In this document: positions 35,745-43,416 of the stretch, piece after piece
How positions within the stretch are numbered: position 1 is the first letter of the stretch
How the letters are laid out: each line of letters begins with the position of its first letter
NCBI GenBank assembly: GCA_937981555.1
Contig: CALJOK010000029.1
Location: 1-64,000 of the forward strand
Direction: 5' to 3'
Source: an uncultured Saprospiraceae bacterium
GTDB lineage: Bacteria; Bacteroidota; Bacteroidia; Chitinophagales; Saprospiraceae
DNA: 64,000 nt
Notes under the pieces: model-generated
Told to the model about the DNA's origin: nothing
What the model saw: only the letters and a program-made list of their open reading frames with translations
Database searches by the model: none
Position numbers and translations under genes: made by a program

Positions 35745-37064
35745 TTATAATCTCACACCTTCCCATTTTGCGCCTCTAAAATCCATCAATGCATCAAAGG
35801 AAGCTTTATCATTCTTTCGGAATTCAAATGACTCTGCTGATTTTTTGTCTGAGAAAAAAACTGTTTCACTTTCAGGAAATAAGACACCGTTGTTCTCCCC
35901 ATCTTGATAAACGACTAATTTTCCTTCTTCTAATTTTACTTCCAAAATCAAATGTTCAATTTCTTCAAAGTTATAAGCACCGACGTATTTTTTTAAAATA
36001 TCCTCAGAAATTTCAATAGCGATTCGATTGATTTCTTTTGGCACGTCATAAGGTTTTCCTTCTAGGATTTTTTGCACATCTTCAATTATTTTTTGGAAAG
36101 GGATTGCATCGTAATTTGTCAAAAAAACGAATTTATATTTCAGCTCAGGATTGGAATGAATGTAAGCTCGTTTTCCATCCGTCCCGCCAGCATGTCCAAT
36201 GACTCCGCTTTTATTTTTCAAGATGGAAACAAAAGGTTCTTTTTCCAAGTAACTGATAAAGGACATTAAATCATCAATAGTGGAGTAAATTTTTCCCATC
36301 TTAAAAGTTTCAGGCAAGAAATCTTTAATAGGAATGATGTCTCCATTGTCGTTTAGTTCATGACCGTAAGCATATTTATTTAAGTTACTATTGTCAGCAT
36401 AAAAATGTCCTCCAGAGTCATCCATTTGCAGACGATCAAAAAAAATATGATGAAGGTTTTGAGAAAAAGAGGTATTGGCAATTTGACCAATCACATAGTA
36501 TAAAACTTGAAAACCTACATTCGAATATCGAGTATCTGTTCCTGGTTCAAATTCTAATGTTTGTTTTTTTGCCAGATCTATTACTTGTTCATTCGACAAG
36601 TCAAATTCATTTTGTTGAAGATCAACATACTCCCGTGGGAGTCCGGATTGATTGTACATTAAATGCTCAATAGTAATTTTTTCTCCGTTTGGGAAGTCAG
36701 GAATATATTTGTTTAGATAATCGGTTCGTTTAATTTTTCCTTCTTGTTCTAATTGAAGAATACTCGCTTTAGCCATCAATTTTGAAATAGAGCGAACATC
36801 AAATTGACTGGCGGTCGTCACGTATAAACTACTATCTTTTTGTTCCGTTAGATTAAATGCTTTTTTGAAAACCTCTTCTCCATTTTGCTGCACAATGACG
36901 CATCCATTGAACTCTTTCAAGCGAGTTAATGCTGTAAAATATTCATCTAATTTGGCCGTGTTTGGATTGGAGGGGAGAGTAGTGGTTGGAGTTTTAGAAG
37001 CTTCGTTTTTGCAAAAAGTAAAACTGATGCAAATGCTCAGAAATAAAATTACTTTGAAATTCAT
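35745..37064 (-). CDS. Class C beta-lactamase-like serine hydrolase lipoprotein
   Basis: 439 residues. Lipobox FTFC gives Cys18. The catalytic motif SxxK is SISK at residues 92-95, the YxN motif is YSN (RYSNVGFQVLYYV) and the third motif is the HAGG variant (IGHAGGTDG), as in EstB/PBP4*-like hydrolases. A C-terminal beta domain of ~100 residues (LKKYVGAYNFEEIEHLILEV) matches the usual lipocalin-like extension. Such proteins are typically esterases or D-amino-acid peptidases rather than true beta-lactamases. It precedes the barrel protein at 34846 on the same strand. Confidence 0.88.
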   Translation of the reverse strand: MNFKVILFLSICISFTFCKNEASKTPTTTLPSNPNTAKLDEYFTALTRLKEFNGCVIVQQNGEEVFKKAFNLTEQKDSSLYVTTASQFDVRSISKLMAKASILQLEQEGKIKRTDYLNKYIPDFPNGEKITIEHLMYNQSGLPREYVDLQQNEFDLSNEQVIDLAKKQTLEFEPGTDTRYSNVGFQVLYYVIGQIANTSFSQNLHHIFFDRLQMDDSGGHFYADNSNLNKYAYGHELNDNGDIIPIKDFLPETFKMGKIYSTIDDLMSFISYLEKEPFVSILKNKSGVIGHAGGTDGKRAYIHSNPELKYKFVFLTNYDAIPFQKIIEDVQKILEGKPYDVPKEINRIAIEISEDILKKYVGAYNFEEIEHLILEVKLEEGKLVVYQDGENNGVLFPESETVFFSDKKSAESFEFRKNDKASFDALMDFRGAKWEGVRL

Positions 37065-37131
37065 GCTAGATATTTAGAGGTTAGATAGAACCAAAAAGAC
37101 GATTGGAGACGTGAAAGGTTACGATTGAAAA

Positions 37132-37365
37132 TTATTGATTTTTCTGTTTTTCCTCTTTCTCTTTTTTCATTTTTTCGACGATCGGCTGGAACTGTTCTTG
37201 GATATGTTCATTGAACCAGGCATCGATTAGGTCTCTTCGAAAGCGCCATTCCTTGCCTATTTTGGCCGCAGGTATTTTTCCCTTTTGCGCCCAAGTATAA
37301 ATGGTTTGTGGTTTTAATTTAAGATATTTTGCCACATCCTCGATAGTCATTATTTCTCCATCCAT
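37132..37365 (-). CDS. Excisionase-type helix-turn-helix DNA-binding protein
   Basis: 77 residues. MTIEDVAKYLKLKPQTIYTW followed by GKIPAAKIGKEWRFRRDLID is the HTH_17/excisionase family signature, a MerR-like winged helix. Members occur both as phage or transposon excisionases and as small chromosomal regulators. There is no integrase nearby, so a regulatory role is more likely. The C-terminus is a Lys/Glu-rich tail. One copy of a 28-nt palindromic repeat lies 49 bases upstream. Confidence 0.88.
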   Translation of the reverse strand: MDGEIMTIEDVAKYLKLKPQTIYTWAQKGKIPAAKIGKEWRFRRDLIDAWFNEHIQEQFQPIVEKMKKEKEEKQKNQ

Positions 37366-37413
37366 AGTCTATTATTAATATGAAAAAAAGATTATTTGGT
37401 TAGTTCTTAAAAT

Positions 37414-37441
37414 GTAGTAACCTGCTTTAGCAGATTACTAC
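37414..37441. repeat. 28-nt palindromic repeat, copy 2
   Basis: gtagtaacctgctttagcag.. is the inverse-orientation relative of the element at 7202-7229: same length, same centre, with paired changes in the arms. Confidence 0.55.
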
Positions 37442-37471
37442 GTTTTAGTGTTAACCTAAAGTTGAGCAAAA

Positions 37472-38305
37472 TTAATCATTTTTGAGAGAATCATTTTGCG
37501 TAGTTTCAATAGATTCATTTTGTGGTTTTTCTGGAATAATTTCTTTTGGTTTCTTCGGAGGATCATTTTGTGGTTTTTCGAGAGAATCATATTGATTAGG
37601 TTTTTGCTTCTTTTGAATGTTTGGTTCACCCATCATTTCTCCAAGAGATTTTATCATACTGGAGTAAAAATTCCCTTGAGTATTTTGTCTAAATAATTCA
37701 AAAGGCATGTCTTTGTAACCTACAAATGGACGAAGATTCCAAGCCAATTGAATTCCTACAAAAGCAAAAATAATTACCCAAACTCGGAAAATACTTAAAC
37801 CAATTTGAGGATAAACTCCTTGCTCCGCAAATGAATTTCTTAAGGCATCCAAGACTGCTCGCATTCCGAAAAATCCTGAGAAAACGAAAACTCCAACATG
37901 CAAGAATTTTAGGAAATTATAATTATCACCTGACAATTGAAATAACAAAACGATAGGTGCAAATGCCAACATGATTGTCGTCGTCATCAAAAATCCGCTT
38001 AACATCATGACTGCCAATTGTTTGATTTTGACCTTGGATCCCAAGACCAATTGGACGATGTAAAATGAAGGGAAACAAATAATCAAAGTCAAAAAGAGTA
38101 AAGAAGTCAACTTGGCGCCAGACGATAATGCTTGCATCCAACTATTATAACTTCCCATAATCAAGCCGTAGCAAAATGAAAAAAGTGCAATGATTAAAAT
38201 TTGCGCACTAATGATGTTGGAAGGGTAGGTTTCTTGTGTGATTTTTTCAAAATGTTCATCACGTTCTTGGAGTACTTCGAATGCATCTGTGAATGGTAAT
38301 TTCAT
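37472..38305 (-). CDS. Multi-pass membrane protein with low-complexity tail
   Basis: 277 residues. About five or six transmembrane segments lie between residues 30 and 195 (ILIIALFSFCYGLIMGS, LLFLTLIICFPSFYIVQLVL, FLMTTTIMLAFAPIVLLF, VFVFSGFFGMRAVLDAL, FRVWVIIFAFVGIQLAW). The N-terminal ~30 residues are cytosolic. The last ~50 residues are a Pro/Lys/Gln/Asn repeat region (EKPQND, EKPQNE), probably disordered. The layout resembles YIP1-like or actin-binding membrane proteins of Bacteroidota, but I do not recognise the family. Transcribed alone. Confidence 0.72.
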   Translation of the reverse strand: MKLPFTDAFEVLQERDEHFEKITQETYPSNIISAQILIIALFSFCYGLIMGSYNSWMQALSSGAKLTSLLFLTLIICFPSFYIVQLVLGSKVKIKQLAVMMLSGFLMTTTIMLAFAPIVLLFQLSGDNYNFLKFLHVGVFVFSGFFGMRAVLDALRNSFAEQGVYPQIGLSIFRVWVIIFAFVGIQLAWNLRPFVGYKDMPFELFRQNTQGNFYSSMIKSLGEMMGEPNIQKKQKPNQYDSLEKPQNDPPKKPKEIIPEKPQNESIETTQNDSLKND

Positions 38306-38340
38306 GGTAAATCAAATTTTTGTTTTGAGTCATGTTAATT

Positions 38341-38451
38341 GATTCTTGGATAAATTTTGTGTTTTAAGTCAAGTTATAATTGAAATCAACACTTTCGTTG
38401 GTCGTTTTTGCTTCCAATTTTAACTTGATCACAGAATTTTTCCAAGAATAC
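38341..38451. repeat. Long imperfect inverted repeat
   Basis: 38341-38385 pairs with 38412-38451 (attcttggataaattttgtg / cacagaatttttccaagaat and tcaagttataattga / ccaattttaacttga). A hairpin of this size would be transcribed upstream of the gene at 38305. Confidence 0.55.
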
Positions 38452-38549
38452 TAATAAAATAAAGTTACCAAATAAGAATGTGAGAAAAGAATTTTTATTG
38501 TTGTTTGTTACTGTTTTATGATGTTTTTTATTGTTAAATGAAATTTAGT

Positions 38550-39242
38550 TTAAGTATTCTCATCAATTGATTGGATCAAATGATTTAATTTTCCTTTCAT
38601 TAAATCATAATATTTAAGGACATATTTCCTATTGCCTTCAATTCGCCAGAGGTAACTCAAAAGTTTCTTTTTCTCTTTTGTAGTTAAATTTTTAGGATGA
38701 TTAATTCTGATCAAATCTCCCTTTTCGTCAAAATCCATGTACTCTGCTAGGAGGTTATTTATTTCTAAATAATAATTTTTATTGAATTGCATTTCATCAT
38801 AACTCTCTTCTAGCTTTTCAATTATTTCATAATAAAAATCATAAAGTGAAATAATTTCTAGTCGCAAAGAATCATTTTTGACTAAGCCCAAACCTTTTGA
38901 TTTGAGTGATTCGTAACCAGATTTATTTTGAATAGAAATAAAATCTCGTAGCAAATAAAAATAATGAATAGCAGCCGAATCTTGATCGGCATTTGGGTCT
39001 TCTATTAATTGTCTAAAATAATGGCAAGTCTCTACTCCTTTATTGTGACCCATGATATTTTGTTCCACATCGGATAAATCGAGTTGTAATCCATTTTTAA
39101 TTTCAGTTAGAATTTTAGTTTCAGCACGAGCTTCCCTACGGTTTTCGCCCCAATTGCTCATCGCAAATGCTAAGCTTACTCCGACAAAAATGGATAGGAA
39201 TTCAAAGACATAATTTTTCCAATTATTTTGAATCGTTTTCAT
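38550..39242 (-). CDS. DUF6090-like single-pass membrane protein
   Basis: 230 residues. The N-terminus has the family layout seen in many Bacteroidota: a short cytosolic part, one membrane helix (FEFLSIFVGVSLAFAMSNWG) and then ENRREARAETKILTEIKNGL. The rest is helical and soluble (YDFYYEIIEKLEESYDEM). Function is unknown in the family; it often occurs in multiple copies per genome. A motif ctataacaatacttttac lies 20-40 bases upstream of the start on the same strand. Confidence 0.75.
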   Translation of the reverse strand: MKTIQNNWKNYVFEFLSIFVGVSLAFAMSNWGENRREARAETKILTEIKNGLQLDLSDVEQNIMGHNKGVETCHYFRQLIEDPNADQDSAAIHYFYLLRDFISIQNKSGYESLKSKGLGLVKNDSLRLEIISLYDFYYEIIEKLEESYDEMQFNKNYYLEINNLLAEYMDFDEKGDLIRINHPKNLTTKEKKKLLSYLWRIEGNRKYVLKYYDLMKGKLNHLIQSIDENT

Positions 39243-39275
39243 TTTTTATAAATTTGATAGTTTGTAAAAGTATTG

Positions 39276-40100
39276 TTATAGAGTTTTTTTCTCAGCGATA
39301 ATTTCAATCATCATTGGACAAAAAATAGTTGCTCCATTCTTGTTTTCTAATTCATCAAAAGCAGCAAGCGCTGCTGAGGCTTCCTCTTGAGAAAGATAAC
39401 CTGCTTCAATTAATCTTGGGAAATAACTATAGAAAAAAGATCTTGGCCATTGCCAAGTTGCATCTTTTGGAGTGGCTAATTTTGCCATTGGTCGGAGGTT
39501 TAAAATATTCATTCCAAGTTCTTCTGCCAATTTTGGAAGTTGTCTGCCAATATCAATTTCGCTTTCAGAATCTTTAAAACTTTTTAAGGCAGCTTTGATC
39601 GCTGTGGTTAGTGGAGGAAAATTTGGTTCTGTTTGGAAAGTGGACCAATCGTAATATTCATGGATGACCATTCTGCCACCTGGTTTTAAAGCTTTTAAAA
39701 CTTTGGCTAAAATCTCTTTCGGGTTAGGTAACCAAGCTAATGCCCAACGACAATACATTCCATCCAAACTTTCCTCCTCCAATTTCATTTCATTAAAATC
39801 AGCCACAACTCCTTCTATATTCAAATGATGTAATTGAGCTGTTTTATTTAAATAGTCAATATAATTTTCGGATAAATCAATGCCAATTACTTTACCCGTT
39901 GGTCCAGTTATAAATGCTAATTCTTTGGTGCAAAAACCTGGACCACAACCTAAGTCAAGAATGGTTTGTCCCGCTCTAAATTGAGCTAAATTCCATCCAT
40001 GTTGAGCTTCGGAAGCCCAAACCTGATGTTGCAAACCGAGGCGATAAAGTTCTTGTTGGTCGGTTCCTAAAATGTAAGCGTTATCTTCTTGGTTTGACAT
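39276..40100 (-). CDS. Class I SAM-dependent methyltransferase
   Basis: 274 residues. Motif I is ILDLGCGPGFCTKEL near residues 49-63 and the acidic post-I residue follows in IGIDLSENYIDYL; LDGMYCRWALAWLPNPKEIL and LKPGGRMVIHEYYDW are motifs II and III. It belongs to the ubiE/type-11 methyltransferase group. The substrate cannot be read from the sequence. The gene lies between an unrelated lipoprotein and the DUF6090-like gene with short gaps, and may be co-transcribed with the latter. Confidence 0.87.
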   Translation of the reverse strand: MSNQEDNAYILGTDQQELYRLGLQHQVWASEAQHGWNLAQFRAGQTILDLGCGPGFCTKELAFITGPTGKVIGIDLSENYIDYLNKTAQLHHLNIEGVVADFNEMKLEEESLDGMYCRWALAWLPNPKEILAKVLKALKPGGRMVIHEYYDWSTFQTEPNFPPLTTAIKAALKSFKDSESEIDIGRQLPKLAEELGMNILNLRPMAKLATPKDATWQWPRSFFYSYFPRLIEAGYLSQEEASAALAAFDELENKNGATIFCPMMIEIIAEKKTL

Positions 40101-40133
40101 TTTGTATTTTTTTGAAAAAATGTAAATGTAATG

Positions 40134-41195
40134 TTACTTAGGTAAGTATTGACTTTCTAGTGTCTTGTTAAAAGCGATTCGGAATATTTTATTTTCTGAA
40201 AAATCTTCCTTTTTTAATCGAATTGGATCTGCGATGATAGAACGATTTTTTTCATCAATTCCAACTATGACGAATTCCATGTGACCATACCAGCCTTTTT
40301 CTTTGAACGGATATTTATTCTCATATTGATCTTTAGTTTCATCAGGATTTCCTAAATTTAAATATTTTTCATTAAAAAATTCTAAATTTTTATCAGTTAA
40401 AATTGCATCCGTAAATGTATTGTTATTTTTAAAGCCATCCTCATGGATGAGTTCAATTGAATAGATAGAATGTTTTAAAATGATTGTATTCTTTTCAGGA
40501 GAAGTAGTTAAGAAATACTTATTCCATTTCCATAAGAAATCTTTTTTGTCAAAAGAATATTCTTTTAGGTGATTGTCAAAATTGGAGTGAGTTTTTATTG
40601 ATTCAAGTTCATTTTGATAAGGTAATCGGAAGGTAGCTAGATATTCTTTTCTCCAAATTCTATTTGAAAAAGCTTTACGAACACTACCTTCATATTGATG
40701 TACCAATAATGTTTCTAAGGTAAAACAATCCTCATCTTTTTGTGCAGAGTTAAAGTTTAAATTCTTTTTTTCGATTAAGGCATTTTCATTATATCGATCA
40801 CTCATCCATTTTTCCATTTCCAGAACTTGAGCAGAGGAAAGGCCGATCAAAGGATAATCAATATATTTTGGATGAAAAATATAATTTTTGAGAATGGAAG
40901 TAGAGGCCTTTAATATTTCATCTATTTCGAAATTAGAACCGTAACGTGGATCAAGAGATTCTTTTGGTAAAATACTCATTACCTTCTTAGGATAACTCGA
41001 TCCATAAACTGAAATATACCAACTCAAAAAAATCAAATATTCTCGATTTAAAATCGGTTTTACTCGAATACCAAAATGATCGTTTTCGAGAAAAGAGGGA
41101 TGGTTTTTATTAGACTGTAGTCCAGTTGTTTTTTTTGAAAAATTACAATTGGAAAAAATAAAGAGGAGCAGGAGGTAGATTATTTTTTTATCCAT
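40134..41195 (-). CDS. Lipoprotein with a divergent GldJ/formylglycine-enzyme (SUMF1-type) domain
   Basis: 353 residues from ATG at 41195; this start overlaps the preceding TonB-like gene by eight bases, which suggests translational coupling. Lipobox FSNC. The middle resembles the GldJ/GldK/SUMF1 fold: an EYLIFLSWYISVYGSSYP segment, HPKYIDYPLIGLSSAQVLEM followed by EKWMSDRYNE (compare the hPxYxdyPVVGVSweQA...YcxWr..R.N pattern), and FRLPYQNELESI (compare YRLPTEAEWE). Catalytic Cys residues of true formylglycine enzymes are not evident. GldJ and GldK are essential in gliding and T9SS, so a structural envelope role is inferred. Confidence 0.6.
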   Translation of the reverse strand: MDKKIIYLLLLFIFSNCNFSKKTTGLQSNKNHPSFLENDHFGIRVKPILNREYLIFLSWYISVYGSSYPKKVMSILPKESLDPRYGSNFEIDEILKASTSILKNYIFHPKYIDYPLIGLSSAQVLEMEKWMSDRYNENALIEKKNLNFNSAQKDEDCFTLETLLVHQYEGSVRKAFSNRIWRKEYLATFRLPYQNELESIKTHSNFDNHLKEYSFDKKDFLWKWNKYFLTTSPEKNTIILKHSIYSIELIHEDGFKNNNTFTDAILTDKNLEFFNEKYLNLGNPDETKDQYENKYPFKEKGWYGHMEFVIVGIDEKNRSIIADPIRLKKEDFSENKIFRIAFNKTLESQYLPK

Positions 41196-41661
41196 GAAGT
41201 TTAAATCTAACGGGGATTTCATATTTTACTTTGACTGGTTTTCCATTTTTCATTGCAGGTCTGAAAGGCAATTCAAATCCTCTGCGAATTGCGGATAAAG
41301 CTTCTTTGTCAAAATCTTGCCCGAGGGATTTAGCGATTTTGGAATTTTCTAGTTTACCCATTTCGTTGACGATGACTTCTACTTTTACTGTTCCTTGAAT
41401 TCCTTTTTCTCTTCCTTGGGCAGGGTAATTCATTTTGCGATACATCGTCATTAGGAATTCTTTTTCCCCAGCAATTGCTTCAGGTTTTTGATCTAATTCT
41501 CCATCTGTGAATGTTCCGTTTTGGAATATTTGATAAGTGGTTTTCTCGAACGAATTGTTTTTATTTTTGGTACTAGTATTAGTTTCTTTGGTGGAACTAC
41601 AGGAGGAGGTTATTGCTAAAATAGAGAGGAGGAGTAAAAATGTAAGTGTATTGTTTTTCAT
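41188..41661 (-). CDS. Lipoprotein with TonB C-terminal domain
   Basis: 157 residues with a lipoprotein signal (lipobox TSSC). Residues about 75-157 form a TonB C-terminal domain: YPAQGREKGIQGTVKVEVIV, LENSKIAKSLGQDFDKEALS and FRPAMKNGKPVKVKYEIPV. A classical TonB has an N-terminal transmembrane anchor; here it is replaced by a lipid anchor, so energy transduction through ExbBD is doubtful. Such stand-alone domains occur widely in Bacteroidota. Its stop overlaps the start of the next gene. Confidence 0.85.
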   Translation of the reverse strand: MKNNTLTFLLLLSILAITSSCSSTKETNTSTKNKNNSFEKTTYQIFQNGTFTDGELDQKPEAIAGEKEFLMTMYRKMNYPAQGREKGIQGTVKVEVIVNEMGKLENSKIAKSLGQDFDKEALSAIRRGFELPFRPAMKNGKPVKVKYEIPVRFKLHG

Positions 41662-41710
41662 GATTTATATTTTGAATTTCAGAATTGGGAATAAAAAATA
41701 TTTTTTTATG

Positions 41711-41825
41711 AAATTTTTTGACGCTGACTTTTTTATGTTTTAATTTTCCAAAGAAAATATCTTATGAAGATAAAGAAAACAGATAAAATTATAAAAAGGC
41801 ATAAGAAGTCAGCGTCAAAAAAAAT
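41711..41825. repeat. Long inverted repeat
   Basis: Arms of about 26 bases (ttttttgacgctgacttttt at 41714 onward and cataagaagtcagcgtcaaa from 41800) with a 62-base loop. The right arm ends at the stop codon of the next gene. Confidence 0.6.
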
Positions 41826-42937
41826 TAATCTTTCAACTTATCCAAGATCGCATCTACATTTACATTTTCCCGAATCAATTCAATCGCACGTTGCGTTTTC
41901 CAAGGTGTTCGAGTATTTATTTTTACTTCGATTCTACTGATCTTTACCACCGAACCATAAGTGTCTAAGTCAGTCGCAATCACAGGAATCTGATGTGTTT
42001 CAATATATTCTTTAAAGGTATCAGAAACATGTGTCCCTGAAGTATGACGACCATCACCCGTAATGATAACTCCAGAAATAGGAGTCTTCGACAAATTTTT
42101 CAAACTCGAAATCAATTTCACTTTTTCAATAGCTTCATCTAATCTTTTGGAACTAACGACCAATAAAATATTTTTAAAATTATTAAATTCATTGATTGCG
42201 ACCAAAGAACCGGCAACGATATCTTCCACTCGATTGTCCAATTGATCGTTGTTAAATAAGACCGTTCCTTTAATCGCACTAGTAACTGTTTCCATCATAG
42301 GAAACGATAACCGTTTGTCAAAAGGTAAAACGCCCATCAAATCTAAACCTAAAGTTTTGAGTTTTTTTCCAACATAATATTCTACATCTTTTATTTTCTC
42401 AGGAATCACTTTGTTGACAATTACCCCAACGATCGGAATTTCATATCGTTGAAATTGAGCGATGCTCATCGTCAATTTATCAATCGTACTTCCTATACCG
42501 CCTTCGACAATCATCAAGACATTGGCACCCAACATTTTTGCGACATCGGCATTAGAAACATCAGCGACACTTCCCACCCCTGGATGACCAGTTCCTTCAT
42601 ACACCACCATTTCATGTTGCTTGTTTAGTTGCTTGGAAGCATGAATTATATTTTCCCGAAATTTAAATTGAGAAGGATCTTCGATATATTTTTGGGTAAC
42701 ACCTCGAGCCATTACCACGGGACTGTGTAGAGATCCGTCAATTTTAAAACCTAAAATTTGGGAAAACAAAGTCACATCCTTATCAATCATTTGGCCTTCT
42801 ATATAAAGGTGTTGTTGTCCGACTGGTTTGCAATAGCCTACATTATAACCATGTTCCACAATATTGGTGACAAGTCCTAAAGTAGAAGTGGTTTTCCCAA
42901 CATGCTGTCCTGTTGCTGCAACGTAAAGAGGTTTCAT
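41825..42937 (-). CDS. BioD-like P-loop ATPase with DRTGG-type domain
   Basis: 370 residues. Residues 1-220 are a dethiobiotin-synthetase-like AAA_26 domain: P-loop ATGQHVGKTTST near residue 8, then CKPVGQQH and VVYEGTGHPGVGSVADVSNA. Residues 230-345 resemble the DRTGG domain (GVIITGDGRHTSG, IPVIATDLDTYGSVVKISRI). This architecture is the N-terminal part of large phosphotransacetylases (Pta), where it is regulatory. Here it stands alone with no acetyltransferase domain. The gene is divergent from pckA with a 480-bp gap. An allosteric or nucleotide-sensing role is inferred only from the family. Confidence 0.82.
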   Translation of the reverse strand: MKPLYVAATGQHVGKTTSTLGLVTNIVEHGYNVGYCKPVGQQHLYIEGQMIDKDVTLFSQILGFKIDGSLHSPVVMARGVTQKYIEDPSQFKFRENIIHASKQLNKQHEMVVYEGTGHPGVGSVADVSNADVAKMLGANVLMIVEGGIGSTIDKLTMSIAQFQRYEIPIVGVIVNKVIPEKIKDVEYYVGKKLKTLGLDLMGVLPFDKRLSFPMMETVTSAIKGTVLFNNDQLDNRVEDIVAGSLVAINEFNNFKNILLVVSSKRLDEAIEKVKLISSLKNLSKTPISGVIITGDGRHTSGTHVSDTFKEYIETHQIPVIATDLDTYGSVVKISRIEVKINTRTPWKTQRAIELIRENVNVDAILDKLKD

Positions 42938-43123
42938 ACGTAAGTAAGTTTAGAGTAATTAAATGATTGGTTTTTTAGAAAAAATACAAATGATCGTTTG
43001 ATATTTAGAAAGAGGGGTAATTTTTACAAAACTAATCAATGCATTATAATTATGAATAATATTGATACGTTTCTTCAAAAAAAAATGAATTATCGTTAAG
43101 GAAATCACCTAGTTAATTTTGCG
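42938..43123. other. Intergenic stretch upstream of pckA, left part
   Basis: AT-rich DNA between the divergent BioD-like and pckA genes. Nothing is supported here apart from the promoter and hairpin listed just to the right. Confidence 0.4.
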
Positions 43124-43151
43124 TTGTTTTAATTAATTAGCCGTAAATTTG
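43124..43151 (+). promoter_or_regulatory. Bacteroidota-type promoter upstream of pckA
   Basis: TTG at 43124 and TAAATTTG at 43144-43151, spaced by 17 bases, matching the TTG/TAnnTTTG pattern. It lies 266 bases before the pckA start and about 40 bases before a terminator-like hairpin. Confidence 0.5.
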
Positions 43152-43190
43152 TGTACCATTTAATTAAAAGACTGTAAAAACCATAAAAAA

Positions 43191-43286
43191 GTCATTTAAC
43201 GAATTACCACTTTAATACCGATAAACACTTGATATTCAGCCGTTTATAATGTATTTGGTTCGTTAAATGGCTGTTTTTATTTTAGG
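43191..43286 (+). terminator. Terminator-like hairpin in the pckA leader
   Basis: gtcatttaacgaa (43191-43203) pairs with ttcgttaaatggc (43259-43271, one wobble) across a 55-base loop and is followed by tgtttttatttt. It could end a ~130-base RNA made from the promoter at 43124, or work as an attenuator for pckA. Confidence 0.45.
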
Positions 43287-43416
43287 AAATCAAAATTTAG
43301 AAAGTAAAAAGATATATGTGATAAATGATGAGGTTTGCCTTGTCTTATCGTTGACATCTCTTTACTAATCAAAACTGTAGAAATTTAAAATAACTTTTTA
43401 ACCCGAGAATTTTATT

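Noticed and set aside
34846-35766. ATG start at 35766 for the barrel-like protein
   Set aside because: It overlaps the upstream gene and places a signal peptide 27 residues inside the protein. A TTG at 35685 is more natural, though not proven.
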